64,000 nt of DNA, from NCBI GenBank assembly GCA_905250025.1, contig CAJNOJ010000109.1:1-64000 (forward strand). Reading direction: 5' to 3'. Shown here piece after piece: positions 11,141 through 22,622 of this stretch (positions are counted from its first letter, which is position 1; each line of letters begins with the position of its first letter). The stretch comes from Adineta ricciae. Lineage: Eukaryota > Rotifera > Eurotatoria > Adinetida > Adinetidae. The translations under genes were made by a program, and so were the position numbers. The notes beneath the pieces were generated by a model. It saw only the letters and a list, made by a program, of their open reading frames with translations. It was not told the origin of the DNA and searched no databases.

Positions 11141-13247
11141 ATGTGTATTTCTACAATTTCTATCGTCATTTGCATTGCTTTATCCGATTTACAATTCATA
11201 ACTACTGAAACACTCTATTGTAGTATTCATTTCATCGTTGATTATCCACTATGGTCATTGGTATTCTCATTTCTTACGAGTTCAGCTTTTCTAAGACATT
11301 ATTTCATCGTTTAGACATACACGACACGAGCAGATCATGATTATTTTCGAACAAATACATTACTTTCCACTTATATCTATCGAAATGTCGAAGGTTTAAA
11401 TGAACTTTATAATCAATACCGATTTCCGTATACATCAAAAGCAAAGAACACAACTATTCAATTCTTTGTTCATGGAATAACAGGTAGCTGATGATAATGT
11501 AAACGAAAATTTTTCAACTCGGTTATTTGTCTTTGAAGTTGTAACACAACATGTTTGCGATCAGAAAAATCCAAGAGACGATCCTTTACAAGAATTTTGC
11601 TCTCCGAACATAGATAGCGATGAAATATTAGATCTAATCGTTCGTTACAGCGATTATAATAAAAAACAGAATGATTATCAAGGAGCTTGTCTTTACTATG
11701 GTTTAACATCACGAAAACTTCGATTACAAAACAATAAAGGCACTGCACTGGGTAAAGATTTCTTTTTCTTTTTAGGTAAGGAGAATACTCTATGTTTTGA
11801 AATTGGATATGAATAGGATGGTCGTGGAAAGGACATCTCTGTGCAAATATGCGAGAGTTGAATGGTTGGTCACCAGGAAAAGCGAATTTTAATCCTCGAT
11901 ATTCGGGAAATGTTGGAATTGTCACTGCAAGTTTCGATGCAAGCGAGTACGCAAGAAGGAACTGAGTTTATGAAAGGTTTTCTTTCGTGTTGAATATATT
12001 TTAGTTATAGTTTGAATAAGTAAGTTGGAAATCTTCGGGAAAATGATGTTGATCGAATAATTAGAGGTGAAATGACGTTTTTTCATGAGATTGGACATTC
12101 AATGGATGCCAATCATGATGATGATAACGAATTTAAAAATCGAAATAAAGAATGTAATCCAACGGATGAAGAAGGCGGTAGGTATTTAATGTATTCGACT
12201 AGCACTGAAGGACTTCTACCAAATAATCGTGCGTATTCTCATTGTTCATTGGATACGATTTCGTGAGAATCGACTTTTTCCTCCTGATTTCGTTTTATCG
12301 TTGTGATTTGTTAGAAAATATACTCGAACACTTGGCCGAGGAAAACCAAGTTGTTTATCAACAGATAAAAAAATAAAAGGAAAATGTGATGGTATCCTGT
12401 CAACAGATGAAGTTTGCGATGAACAAGGAACAACTAGTAATTGCTGCACAAAAGATTGTAAATTAAAACCAAGTGCCGTATGTTCACCGGTAAACGAAAC
12501 TACGATCAATGAAGGAAACAACTTTGAAATCGTTTTTTCTTTTTTTCAACTTAGTCAACTGGTTCTTGTTGCCAATCATCATGTCAACTTCGTTCATCTG
12601 GTCACGTATGTCTCGCTGAAAGTGAATGTAAACTGGCAATTCCATGTTCAGGCGCATCTTCTATTTGTCCCGAAAATGATAAGAAATACTTTAAAGTAGA
12701 TAATACACCCTGTCGTAATGGAACATTACTTTGTCAAAATGGTTTGTGTCAAGCATCTATTTGCTTCTTACATTCGCTTTTACCATGTCAATTGAAAGAA
12801 CCTGAAGATCAACTATGTATAATTGCTTGTTTAACTAAAGATGAATTATGTGTACCTTATCATACGATTAATCAAACTTCAGATTCATCAAGAATTCTCT
12901 ATTTACCATGTAAGTCGTTGTGAGTTTATAGATGTGATTTGCCATTTAATTTCGTTTTCTTTTCTATTGATCTAGATGGGTCATTTTGTGATCAAAGCCA
13001 CGGATTTTGTGATCAATCACATAAATGTTTGCCATTGATAGTTGATCATACAGAAAATTTAATTAGTGCTGGATTTAGTACTCTTCTTCTAACGAATTAT
13101 TCAGCAATTATCAAAAAATATTGGTGGACATTTGGAATATTTCTGCTCCTACAGATTATTCTCATTCCAATTGTTCTCTTGTACTTTCATAGTCAATGTA
13201 TTCCTTCAGATAATCCTTTTCTCCAAGTAAATAGACAAAAGCATTGA
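11141..13247 (+). CDS. ADAM10: ADAM10-like metalloprotease-disintegrin membrane protein, no visible prodomain
   Basis: Exons joined by short introns, including a 55-nt one at 11484-11538. The start at 11141 gives a hydrophobic signal-like N-terminus (MCISTISIVICIAL). The chain then enters the metalloprotease domain almost at once (CSIHFIVDYPLW, aligning with the first strand of mature ADAM10). The zinc site reads HEIGHSMDANHD: the three His and the Glu are present, but the usual Gly of HExxHxxGxxH is Asp. A downstream YLMYSTST fits the Met-turn. Next come a Cys-rich disintegrin/Cys-rich part (CCTKDCKLKP, SCCQSSCQLR) ending like ADAM10, one membrane segment (WTFGIFLLLQIILIPIVLLY) and a very short tail. 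ADAM10 is a shedding protease. The missing prodomain and short tail are unusual. Other members of the ADAM10/17 group are possible, but the C-terminal pattern favours ADAM10. Confidence 0.85.
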
Positions 13248-13357
13248 ACATTCTTCGTAAAACCAAACATTCTACGTTACGATCTTTTGTCAATGGAAAT
13301 GAGTATAGTTAATAGCAATGGTTTGTCGATCTTTAATAGTTTATTGTTGTTATTGAA

Positions 13358-13383
13358 AATAAATGTATATTTATCACAATAAA
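13358..13383 (+). terminator. Poly(A) signals of the ADAM10-like gene
   Basis: Two AATAAA hexamers, at 13358-13363 and 13378-13383, lie 110-135 bases after the ADAM10-like stop codon, in the gap before the convergent LEPROT gene. Position and motif fit a polyadenylation signal; usage is inferred. Confidence 0.45.
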
Positions 13384-13539
13384 AACAGTTCAGTAAAAGA
13401 TGTGAAAATAGAAAATTTGTAGTGGAAAGAACAGATGAACTAATTGATGATCTCTAGAAGCTTCAATAGCAAGAATAATATACAAAGTACAGTATTTCAT
13501 CTCCAAATCAACGAAAGTAATCTGAGATAGTAATGTTCT

Positions 13540-14166
13540 TTATATACTTAATAAACTATCATCGGAATCGAATGTCAAGAAATAGACCGCAATTGTTATG
13601 AATACAATTGCATTTGCTCCCATAACGAAGCCCATTGAACCAAGAGCAATCTTAACAATATGTTCAAAGCAAATGCCTCTTCGATTTATCAAATCAACTT
13701 ACTGTACCAGCTCGATGGAGAACTACAGGTAAACTAAATGCCGAGACAACAATTGCACTTGTGATAAACCACATCAGATCCGAACATGGATTTGTATCAC
13801 TTGTACTATAACCATTCGAAGATGTACATTGACGTGCGATTACTAATGGAATTGGGCAAAGTACATAAAAGATAATCACGAATGTGGGCCACCAATTGCT
13901 AAAGATGAAAAGCAAATCGTTCGTTCTTATCATTGAAAAACTGATGACGTACTAGTTCGATAACGCACAACCTAAGATGAGTAATGTGAAACCAATAGCA
14001 GCCAAGAATGCCAGAAAAACAACGCTAAATTAAACAGATATCTGCAATCATTTTAGAAGAGTCCATGCAGATCTACTTGCCCTAGAAAGTAAAAAGAGTT
14101 TTCATGTAATAAACAAGAATTTTTTCTCAGTCGAACCTTACCTCGAATACCTTGAAAGAAGCCCAT
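13540..14166 (-). CDS. LEPROT: LEPROT/VPS55 family endosomal membrane protein
   Basis: Four-helix membrane protein of the leptin-receptor-overlapping-transcript/Vps55 family, which acts in endosome-to-vacuole/lysosome sorting and receptor surface levels. Recognised blocks: VVFLAFLAAIGFTLLILGCAL, NWWPTFVIIFYVLCPIPLVIA, CSDLMWFITSAIVVSAFSLPVVLHRAG, and a last exon IALGSMGFVMGANAIVFITI ending SDDSLLSI. The stop is TAA at 13540-13542. The ATG at 14166 follows a short leader that ends a strong acceptor (gttttccttttgtag, near 14196). Between the first coding exon and the VVFLAF exon, the acceptor and phase are unclear (a 5-nt microexon is the only simple solution and does not quite fit), so the first residues are uncertain. 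It lies 115 bases downstream of ICMT on the same strand. Confidence 0.9.
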
Positions 14167-14281
14167 GATTAATTCGTTGCAAAATCAAGCTTAATCTACA
14201 AAAGGAAAACAAACAAACAACCGATGATCATTAAAGTCAACGGGAATCCAAAAGAAAACAAAAAAAAACAATTTCACTAAA

Positions 14282-15222
14282 CTAAGGACATCCTTTAATA
14301 AAAGGTATTCCGACAGGTACACGTTTTTGATAATCTCGATAAAGATTTCCATAACATCTGATCAATGTAGCTTCTTCATACGTAACTCGTTCAGCGAAGA
14401 ACCGCCATGTTGACTAAAAGAAAAGAGAAAATTCATGAGTTTATATATCTGGTTTGACTGAACAAAATTTACGATTAAATAAAGTATAAAACATATAGGA
14501 TTGGCTAAAAGTATTTGCGTTCCACATGCCCACCAAAACCATCCAACATATGATGGATGACGATACGTTTGATAAATTCCGTGAGTAATCAACTGATGTT
14601 CACTATTCGGTTTGTCTTCAATCAAATGTGAAAAACTTTGTTGAGCTGTACACATCGATAATTTACGTAAATATTCTCCACCAATGACCATACATAGACC
14701 AAGAATTATCCAAAGCCAATAATAAGGAACTCCATTGGGAAAAAGAAAATATTTTTCAAGATAGTACTCGGCGTAAGCCATGACTATTGCAGCATGATAT
14801 TGCGGTGAATGATTTAACAGAAATGAATCGATTGTTAATGTTCGAGGACACCAAAGAGCAACGGATATGTATTCACTTATATGGAAAGTTGACAAAATTA
14901 TTGTAAATAAACCGATCGGGGGTGAGAAGAATGACCCGAGACAGCCAATGGTAAGTATAAATGTCAGCAAATGGGCACGAAGAAAGACTTCATGGATATA
15001 AAAACGAGTGAAAACAAAGAAATGAACGAGAAATAACGTGATTATGAAACCAATGGTACTATAGATGGACAGACGATTCAGAAAATAAACAAATAGAAAT
15101 GGAATTGAAAGGAAAAACGGAACAAATGATGCCACACATGAAGAAAGTTTTTTCCGACTAGTTAATTCCATGGTAATTAAGACCAATGGATTCTGTTTTT
15201 GGCTTTTTTCATATCTCGACAT
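14282..15222 (-). CDS. ICMT: Protein-S-isoprenylcysteine O-methyltransferase (ICMT/Ste14)
   Basis: Integral ER membrane enzyme that methylates the C-terminal prenylcysteine of CaaX proteins such as Ras and Rho, using S-adenosylmethionine. Several membrane helices are followed by the signature HGIYQTYRHPSYVGWFWWACG and the NPIC helix. A splice (donor after LYLI near 14470, acceptor tttttag near 14415, phase 0) leads to a C-terminus STWRFFAERVTYEE...KRVPVGIPFIKGCP that matches the conserved family end. The CDS stops at 14282-14284. The length, about 290 aa, is typical. The ATG at 15222 is preceded by an acceptor-like ttttttttatag. It lies directly upstream of LEPROT on the same strand, a possible operon. 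Confidence 0.93.
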
Positions 15223-16181
15223 TTCATATAAACATATACTTCTCTATAAAAAAAAGAAAAGGAATTCAATTCTCCGACATATTCGATTGGCACATTCTTC
15301 CAAAAACGAATAGAAAAAGTTGCTACGTCGTAATCGTATTGTATGCGTTCCTTGAAAAGTAATTCAATAGTTTGGCTAAAGTCGATGAGTAATGATAAAC
15401 TTGACAAATTCGGATATTTAAACGAAACAAGCGCCGTCTATGATGACAATGATAGTAGGAAGGGCAAAAAATCTCTAGTTGGCCCGTTTTATCAACCAGC
15501 AAATACATTTGAGTTGGTTAGATGGCGTAAATAGACACGAACATTTGTATAGCTATTCTTCGATTATCACATGAAGAACACTTCAACTTCGAAAAAGACA
15601 TTTGACATTTAATAAGTATATTTATGTTTGAGAGAAACTTGACATTGAACATCATTATGCACGAATGTTGTTAAACACATTCAACGTGACTAAGAGTCAC
15701 ATATTATGTACTTTCCGATATATATAGATCATCTGATTATGTTGAACTTCAGAATTAATTTGGTAATGATGATATTTTATGAGTTGAGTTTCTTTTTCAA
15801 TCTGTTTTTCTTTCTTCTTAGCGCAAATGCATTTGATTATTGTTAACAAAAGAACTGTTCCTCCTTTCACGTTGATGTCATCACTGAAGATGAAGATCTT
15901 CAAGTGGCCCCATTGAATTTCTTGTAGAGAAAGAGAACGATTTTTGAATCTACTCGGTTATACCGTGCAGGGGAAACTTGACGTTTTTTTTATTGCAAAA
16001 TATAAAGTAAACAACGATATCTTGTCTACAAAGGACATCTGAATCTATTGTAACAACCACAAAACTTGCCCAAAAGATCATCTCACCTATGGTTTCGTAT
16101 GGGAATTGCATATCTCGACAAAGCAATATCTCAATATCGATGATTTGACAAAAAAAAATAACAGAAAACTCGATTTTTCTT
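15223..16181. other. Intergenic region, nothing recognised
   Basis: AT-rich, with only short frames of no recognisable content. It contains the upstream region of ICMT and the downstream region of the Miro gene. Confidence 0.45.
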
Positions 16182-18449
16182 CTATCGAAACATTCGTGCT
16201 ACAGTAACAAGTCCTAAAGTAACAACACTTGCGTATAATGAATATTTTAATAGAGCATCTGTATTATAAAAGTCATTGCTCGAATTGGCAAAGTAATTCA
16301 ATTTTGGATAAACACACAGATATCCAAGTCGAACATAAATATCATCTTGATGACGCGATTGTTCGCCTCGAGGTGAATACGGTTCTAAACTTCGTGTAGA
16401 ATTGTTTTGCGAACGAAATAGTAAACTTGTAAACCAAGATTGTGACATATGTTCAGTATTAGTTGTTAATTGTTGATTATTATCTTTAGGATTCGTGTAA
16501 ATTGATACAGCTGTGATCGCTGAATAATCGATTGGTAAAGGAATTTTATGTTGACGACAAAAGAATTCGATGGGTAAAGGATAATCTTGTTTAACAGATG
16601 GTTGATCAGCTTTGGTTAAGATAAATAATGAGGGTAAACGAGGATAATCATGTTGTTGAAGAAAACTGGTCGCTACATTTGAGAATGCACGTGGATGAGT
16701 ACGATCAATAAGAAAACAATTGACATTGGCTGTTTTAAAAAGAACTTTTTCGTCTATCTCATTCGAATGACGTTCTTCGAGAATTAAGCATTTTGTTTCG
16801 TTTAATACACGAACAAAATCAATTGCATAGCTTTTGACAGGTTTATATGAAGATGTTGAACGATAATCTGATGAAAGAAAAGCTTTGGCTTTATTATTTA
16901 ATTTCTCCGCTAGATCTTCAGTGTGATGAATTCGATAGATTGTTGGTGAAACAAAGCGTTTGAGAAATGAACTTTTACCAGATTCGGGCATACCGTAGAC
17001 ATGACAAATGTATGTCATACGAGTTGGTAAACGTGTATCATCAATGTTTGATATCGCGTATGAGTAACCTAATTGAAATAAATATGAAAATGTTAATGAT
17101 GGTTGAGTTTGAACGAGGAAAAACCATTGAGCAAGAAAACCCGATAGAGTGATTAATGGAGATTTCGTAGATGATTGAGATAAACGAAGATAAATACAAT
17201 GTTTGATGTTTGATAAAGAAGATGACATTGGAGGTATAATATCGATCAGAGATTCGAATAATTGATTTAATTCTTTTAAAGTCAAACACGAATCTTTATC
17301 ATTGTCAAATCGATGGAACAGATGTGTTAAATAATCGATTGCTGATGGAGATAATTCACCGGCTAAGTCTAGAAAAGAGATCATTTGTTGAAATAAAGGA
17401 GAGAAGAGTTCGAAATCATCGAATTAAACTAATGAAATTTTACCTTCAGGAGCATTTGGCACACACAATTCCAATTTTCGATTATAATTAAATCTTTCCA
17501 ATGTTGTATAGATTGTTTCATATTTTCCTTTGTTTAAATACAATTCAAATAAACATTCAAAACCTTGATAGGTCAAGGCACTTGTCATTACACCTCGATG
17601 TTCACTAATAATCTTAATTCCATGAATAGTTCGTCGTTTAATTTCCTTCTTTAACTGTTCGATCGTTTGTTTTTCATCATTCGTTTGAATTTTGCCAAAA
17701 CAATAATCTTGTAACATAGTTAATTCTTGATCGTTTAATAATTGATCATTATCTTGGTCAGCAATTGTGAATATTCGTTTTAGACATTGTTTAAAACGTT
17801 TTGTTAATTTATTTTGTTCTTGGAGATAGTTGATGGGATAGAGAACACATTTTTGCGCAGAATAGAACAATTCCGAGATGTTTTTCATCGTTCTTGTTGA
17901 TGTTTCAATACACGCTTCAATACGCGAGTATTTTGACATACTTAGACGAAAAAATTCTCGATTTTCCTCGTTGATATCATGAGGATTTTCGTCGATTAAA
18001 TCACATTTATTCGCAACAAGAATTATTGGAATTGTCGTTGCACTACGATCAATCAATGGAAGCCAAACAGTCAATAATCGATCCCGAGATTCTCGACTAT
18101 CGAAAGCATAAACAAGACAAATAACATGTGCTTGACGAATACATGAATAAAGTGAACGTGATTGTTGAAGAAGTGGATTTGGTGATGGACATTCCATGGG
18201 TAACAACAAATCATCGATTTCATCAGGTGTCATTGGCTGACGACCACAATAATCCATAATAACTGTTGGAACACGTGCTCTTGTTACTTCAGGTGGGATC
18301 GATATGTCGTCTGTTGTCGGACGAATTGAATCATTTGAATGAGTTGAAGATGAAGGAACAACATCTTCACTAACAAGAGAATAAATTAATGAAGTTCGAC
18401 CGACATTATCATCACCTAAGAGAAGTATACGTATTTCAGATATATCCAT
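16182..18449 (-). CDS. RHOT1: Mitochondrial Rho GTPase (Miro/RHOT)
   Basis: About 730 aa in two coding exons; one intron (near 17440-17370) joins PNAPE to DLAGELSP in phase. Miro anchors kinesin and dynein adaptors to the outer mitochondrial membrane. Domains: N-terminal Rho-like GTPase (P-loop GDDNVGRTS, switch II DYCG, NKCD), first EF hand with loop DQDNDQLLNDQE, second EF hand with loop DNDKDSCLTLKE, C-terminal GTPase (GMPESGKSSFLKRF, later TKAD), and a C-terminal tail anchor YSLYASVVTLGLVTVARMF. The N-terminal P-loop has Arg (codon CGA) in place of the near-invariant Lys, while the C-terminal P-loop keeps Lys. Several Ser/Asp/Pro-rich insertions make it divergent. The ATG directly follows an acceptor-like tttttctttag. 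Confidence 0.92.
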
Positions 18450-19217
18450 CTAAAGAAAAACAGCGACTGAAGTTTGTTTTTTTTTAAAGTTAATTTCGCC
18501 ATTAAAAGTAAAAGATTCTTTTGTTAATGGGAGGTTCACTTACCTATAGTTCTACTCTACTAACACGTTCTTAAGTTGATCAGTGATGAGCAAATATTCA
18601 GATAATTTACGATTATGAGAACTAGTATACATACTTTCTTTCCTAATCAAACAAATCTAGAAACAAATGAAAATGTCAAAGCGATTGTTTGTCTTTTGTA
18701 TTCTTTAATATATATATATAAAAAGTGACGATCAATCAAATGAAAACAACCGATGTTTTTGTTGGTTGTTTTTTTCATTTGCATCAACTCTAAGATAAAC
18801 TACTGTATAGATAAGTAATGATAGAAAAAGAAAACAAACGGAACAAAAAGACAAACGAACATAATCTAAATGAGTTGTCTCCATTGAAGAGAGAATTCCT
18901 GAGCGAACAAGAAGAGAATTACATACACATATAGTACAACAAAAAGAAAATGAACATTTCGACTTTGTCAAAGAATATACAAATACATAATATTCACAAG
19001 CGTTCGTCTCTCGCATGCGCTCAGATGGTTTTTATATACAAAATGAATAGAAACTATCTGTTTTTGAAGAATGAATGAACGTATCGAGAGAAAAACAAAA
19101 AAGAAGATATTTTACATGTGATAAAGAAATAAAATGAAAAATATTGTGTGTGTTTGTGTGCTTTTGGAATTATTAGGAAAACAAACGCGATGTGATTCGA
19201 AGTATTCTTTGCGATTT
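18450..19217. other. Intergenic region with (TA)n tract
   Basis: Between PPM1D and Miro, both on the minus strand. It has a TA tract near 18705-18720 and a run of short frames without recognisable content. Confidence 0.45.
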
Positions 19218-21563
19218 CTATGGATGATTAAATTCAGTATTTGATTGATTAACTGTTGAATTCTGTTCACTGTTATTTAAACATATTTCGTCTAAATCAC
19301 TTGGAGGTAGTGACGGTTGTTCACTAGAAGTTATTGCTGGTGAACTTGTTGATACAGAACGAATTTGATCCGGAGGAAGAGGGGATCCTAAAGAAAGGAT
19401 ATGTACAGTGTGAAGGAATTTCAATTAGCAAAGTTTGTTTTTCTCACCTTCAGACATTTGGTCATGTAAGCATTCTCCATCTTTCAGAACTAAGTCATCA
19501 TTCAACATTGGCTCTGTATTTGATTCGGAAGACTCTTCTCCGTCATCTGCATCGTCAGTATCATCTTCCGTGTTTAAAGATGAAATCGGTTGAAGATAAG
19601 ATGAAGAAGAACGAGAAGGGGTGACCTCCGATTCGGTTAAAACCGAACTTGACGATGGTGATGTTCGACCATTCTCTTTTTGTTGATTTGTTTTAAGTAA
19701 TTTTCGACGTGGAGTATCAACAAGTAATGTTGCGGCATCTTCTGATGCTGGTCGTTTGGGAGTCTAAATATTTCATTCGTTAGAAAATTCTTCTTTCTAT
19801 GAGAAATGCAATCATGTAAACACATATTTGATCCTATGAAAACTAATCTGTACTCCTATGGTTGTCAATGACAAAGATATGTTATCAAAACAATTCTCTG
19901 ATGGCAATATTATCTATGTGACATAGCATAAAAGAAAATATAAAGAAGTTTTACCCGCACTGGTGTGGGACCATTTGAAATCGGAGTTAAAATATGTTCA
20001 TTTCGTTCTAAAGCTGGTTTTCGTTTTTGAGGAGTGATTGCTGTCGATGAGGACGACGATGATACTGATGCTACCGATGAAGGTGCAGGTGATAAACCAT
20101 CTAATTCTACTGTATCATCTGAACACACCGATGTTGTAGCTAAATGAAGAGAAATGGATTTGAAAAACGAAAGTTTTTTTGTTGAGTGTATACATGATGA
20201 TATCGAGTAACTGAGTTTTTCTTTCTTCTTTTTCACAATACAATCACTGAATGGTGGTCCAGGTGGATCGAGCATAACAGTAACACACGTTATGTTATCC
20301 GAACGTAACATTCGGTCACGCCAAAGTGTTAACGCTTTTTGTACAAGTTCATGAGATGGATTGCGAAACGGTCGATGATCATCATCCTAAATGAGATTAT
20401 TTTGAATTTTTCATAGAAGGATAAAGTTGAAAACTTACATCTGCTTTTAAGATCATTTCTTCAGTTTTGACATCACAAATTCTCACAGTTTCTACTGCTG
20501 CTTCCGGTGTAATCATGTTCCAAAGTCCATCACTCGCTAGGATGATACATCGATGTTTGCTTGAATCAATTTCAATCACGGCTAGTTCAGGTTCAGGTGA
20601 CACTGAATATAAATTCGTATGCGCATTCAAACTCCATAGATCTCCGAGCGCTCTTGAAACAGCAAGAAACGGAATTTGTTCATATTCAATAGTCGTTCCA
20701 TTCGAAGTTGTTGTTGTTGTCGTCACTACTGAATGTTGATGTCGATGACGATATGTGTGTGACGACGTTGATGTTGTAGATTTCTGTCGATTCCAAACAA
20801 CACGGTGAACACCAGCTTTACAAAGAACATTTCCTCCACTTTCATGAATACGTTTCAATTCTGATGGATCTTCGGGTTTATGATCACGCGTCAAACGATT
20901 TGCTGTCCATGTTTTATACAATGTTTCACCTTCACCTAGCACAATCGCAGAATCACCAACATGACCAATATATAACTTATTCCCACGAACAAAACAAACG
21001 CTTGCTGTACAACCTAAAGGAGAAATTCATGTTCATCTCTACAATTGTTTCGCTTTTCTATCAAACCAGATGTGCTCGGTAAGCCTGAAGATGTTTTCGG
21101 CCATTTTTCAACATGATTCCACATATCTTGATGACAAGCAAGAAAACCTTTGCGTATAGCTGAAAGAATCACTTGATCATTTTCGTTTTCATCCGCACTT
21201 TCTGGCCAAAATTCCACTTGCTCGAGAATATGTTGACATAAATTCTGTCGAGCAAATTCAGCTGCTTCTTTTCCTCCATGACCATCAAATATACCAAAAT
21301 AAGCAAGAGAGATTGGACTTTCTTTGTCCGATTGATTTAAACGTTGAAGTGCAATTGCATATGCATCCTCTATATTAAAATCATTTGAGATTTTATCTTA
21401 GACAAAGGACGCATTTGTTTACCCATGTACTTTCGACCACCTGTAAATAAAACAAGACGTTCAAAACAGGACAGAACGAAATAAAAATGAAAAGTTTACC
21501 TTGATTACTGTTTGTCGTGATTCTCAGATTAACCTGAACACAGTCGTTTGGTTTGTTCGTCAT
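19218..21563 (-). CDS. PPM1D: PP2C-family Ser/Thr phosphatase, PPM1D (Wip1)-like
   Basis: Multi-exon PP2C phosphatase. The start at 21563 (MTNKPNDC) is chosen because GGRKYM follows at the same distance as in PPM1D and an acceptor-like gaaatttag lies 7 bases upstream; the frame extends further but with no supporting homology. Motifs: FGIFDGHGGKEAA (metal-binding Asp), SAIRKGFLACHQDMW and LPSTSG characteristic of PPM1D, GHVGDSAIVLG, FLAVSRALGDLWS, LASDGLWNMI, and MLRSDNIT with the last metal-binding Asp. PPM1D dephosphorylates DNA-damage kinases and their targets in the nucleus. A basic His/Thr-rich insert lies in the loop before EQIPFLAVSRALGD, at the position of the PPM1D-specific basic loop. 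The long C-terminal tail is Ser/Thr/Pro-rich with several TPxxR/K motifs (ITPQKRK, TPKRP, TPRRK), resembling nuclear targeting or kinase sites. Confidence 0.9.
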
Positions 21564-22622
21564 AACTGATCTAAATTTCATTTGAAAAGTCAATACCTAT
21601 TCCATGTTATTTGTTACTTCAACCATAAAAATACGTTCCGAAAAATCTCGTGATTTGGTTCGCTATTCTTTCTACTTATTTTTCCTTCTCTATTTACATT
21701 TACGTTGAATCATTCATTTACGTCAGAACCAGCTAAGACAGGAACGTTCGGTTCGATTTGCCTGCCGTAATCACTAAATCGCCATTATGTTGAAATGCAT
21801 CTGACCTTCTCCGTGAAAAATAATAGAACAGATGGCGCTAGTTTATAGTCATATACTATACGTGAATTCGCGTAAATTTGAGTTTCTCATACTTATCTTG
21901 AGAATGATAATGTCTGTTCTTGTGTGAGTGTTCTTAATAATAAATAATTATTTATACTCTGACCGTCAGCCAACTGTTTAAGAGCGTGTCTCTGACATTT
22001 CGTTTAAAATATATGATAATCAAAGACACAAATCGAGTGGTTGAGTGACCGTAAAACAAATATAGATATATCGTATCTTTAAAGATTCTCAGTACTCCGA
22101 ACGAATTTTTCAACAAAGTTCTTCATTGTAACATCTTCGAGCTTCGTTCTCCGTTGTTTTTCCTTCTAGAATTTTACAGAAGAAATTTTGAATAGTAACC
22201 GCCAAACGAGGAATCGGCTTCCATCTATGTTAACGATCTATGTAAGTACGAATGACTTTGGTATAATTCTTATTAACACAGTTTTACTGTTGTTATATAA
22301 CCCCTCTGTTCTTTTCTACTATGTACATTTTCCTAAACATTTTGTAACCAATGACTAAGCTAGGACTGTCATATTTCATGCTTTTCCACTTGTATATAAC
22401 CTTAGTTAGTGTAAAATCAAAGATAGTTGCTTCAACTTCTTGAAAATCAAAATTTTCCACATAAAAAAATCCACCAATAAGATAATTCTTTAGCCTAATC
22501 CATCAATGCACTTTCAATGCAGTCAAATTTTCTCATTGGCCAGTTATGTGTTCTTCTTTCTAATAGAATTGAAGTCTGAAATCGAGTTATGTTACCATTT
22601 GGGATCTTGTTTATTTTCGATT
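21564..22622. other. Divergent intergenic region between PPM1D and synergin gamma
   Basis: About 1 kb with no recognisable coding region; likely the promoters of both divergent genes. An acceptor-like sequence (ttcttctttctaatag, near 22550-22565) lies 58 bases before the synergin start and may end a 5' UTR intron or receive a leader. Confidence 0.45.

Noticed and set aside
11470-11545. Apparent +1 frameshift in the ADAM10-like gene after FFVHGIT
   Set aside because: A 55-nt intron (11484-11538, GTAGCT...CTTTGAAG) restores the frame as VVTQHVCDQKNPRDD and matches ADAM10 better than the read-through, so no frameshift is needed.
11470-11925. Long minus-strand open frame of 151 aa
   Set aside because: It is the antisense shadow of the ADAM10-like protease exons, and its protein has no recognisable features.
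21564-21593. Upstream Met for PPM1D at 21593
   Set aside because: The extra residues overlap an acceptor-like gaaatttag, and PPM1D homology begins shortly after the Met at 21563.
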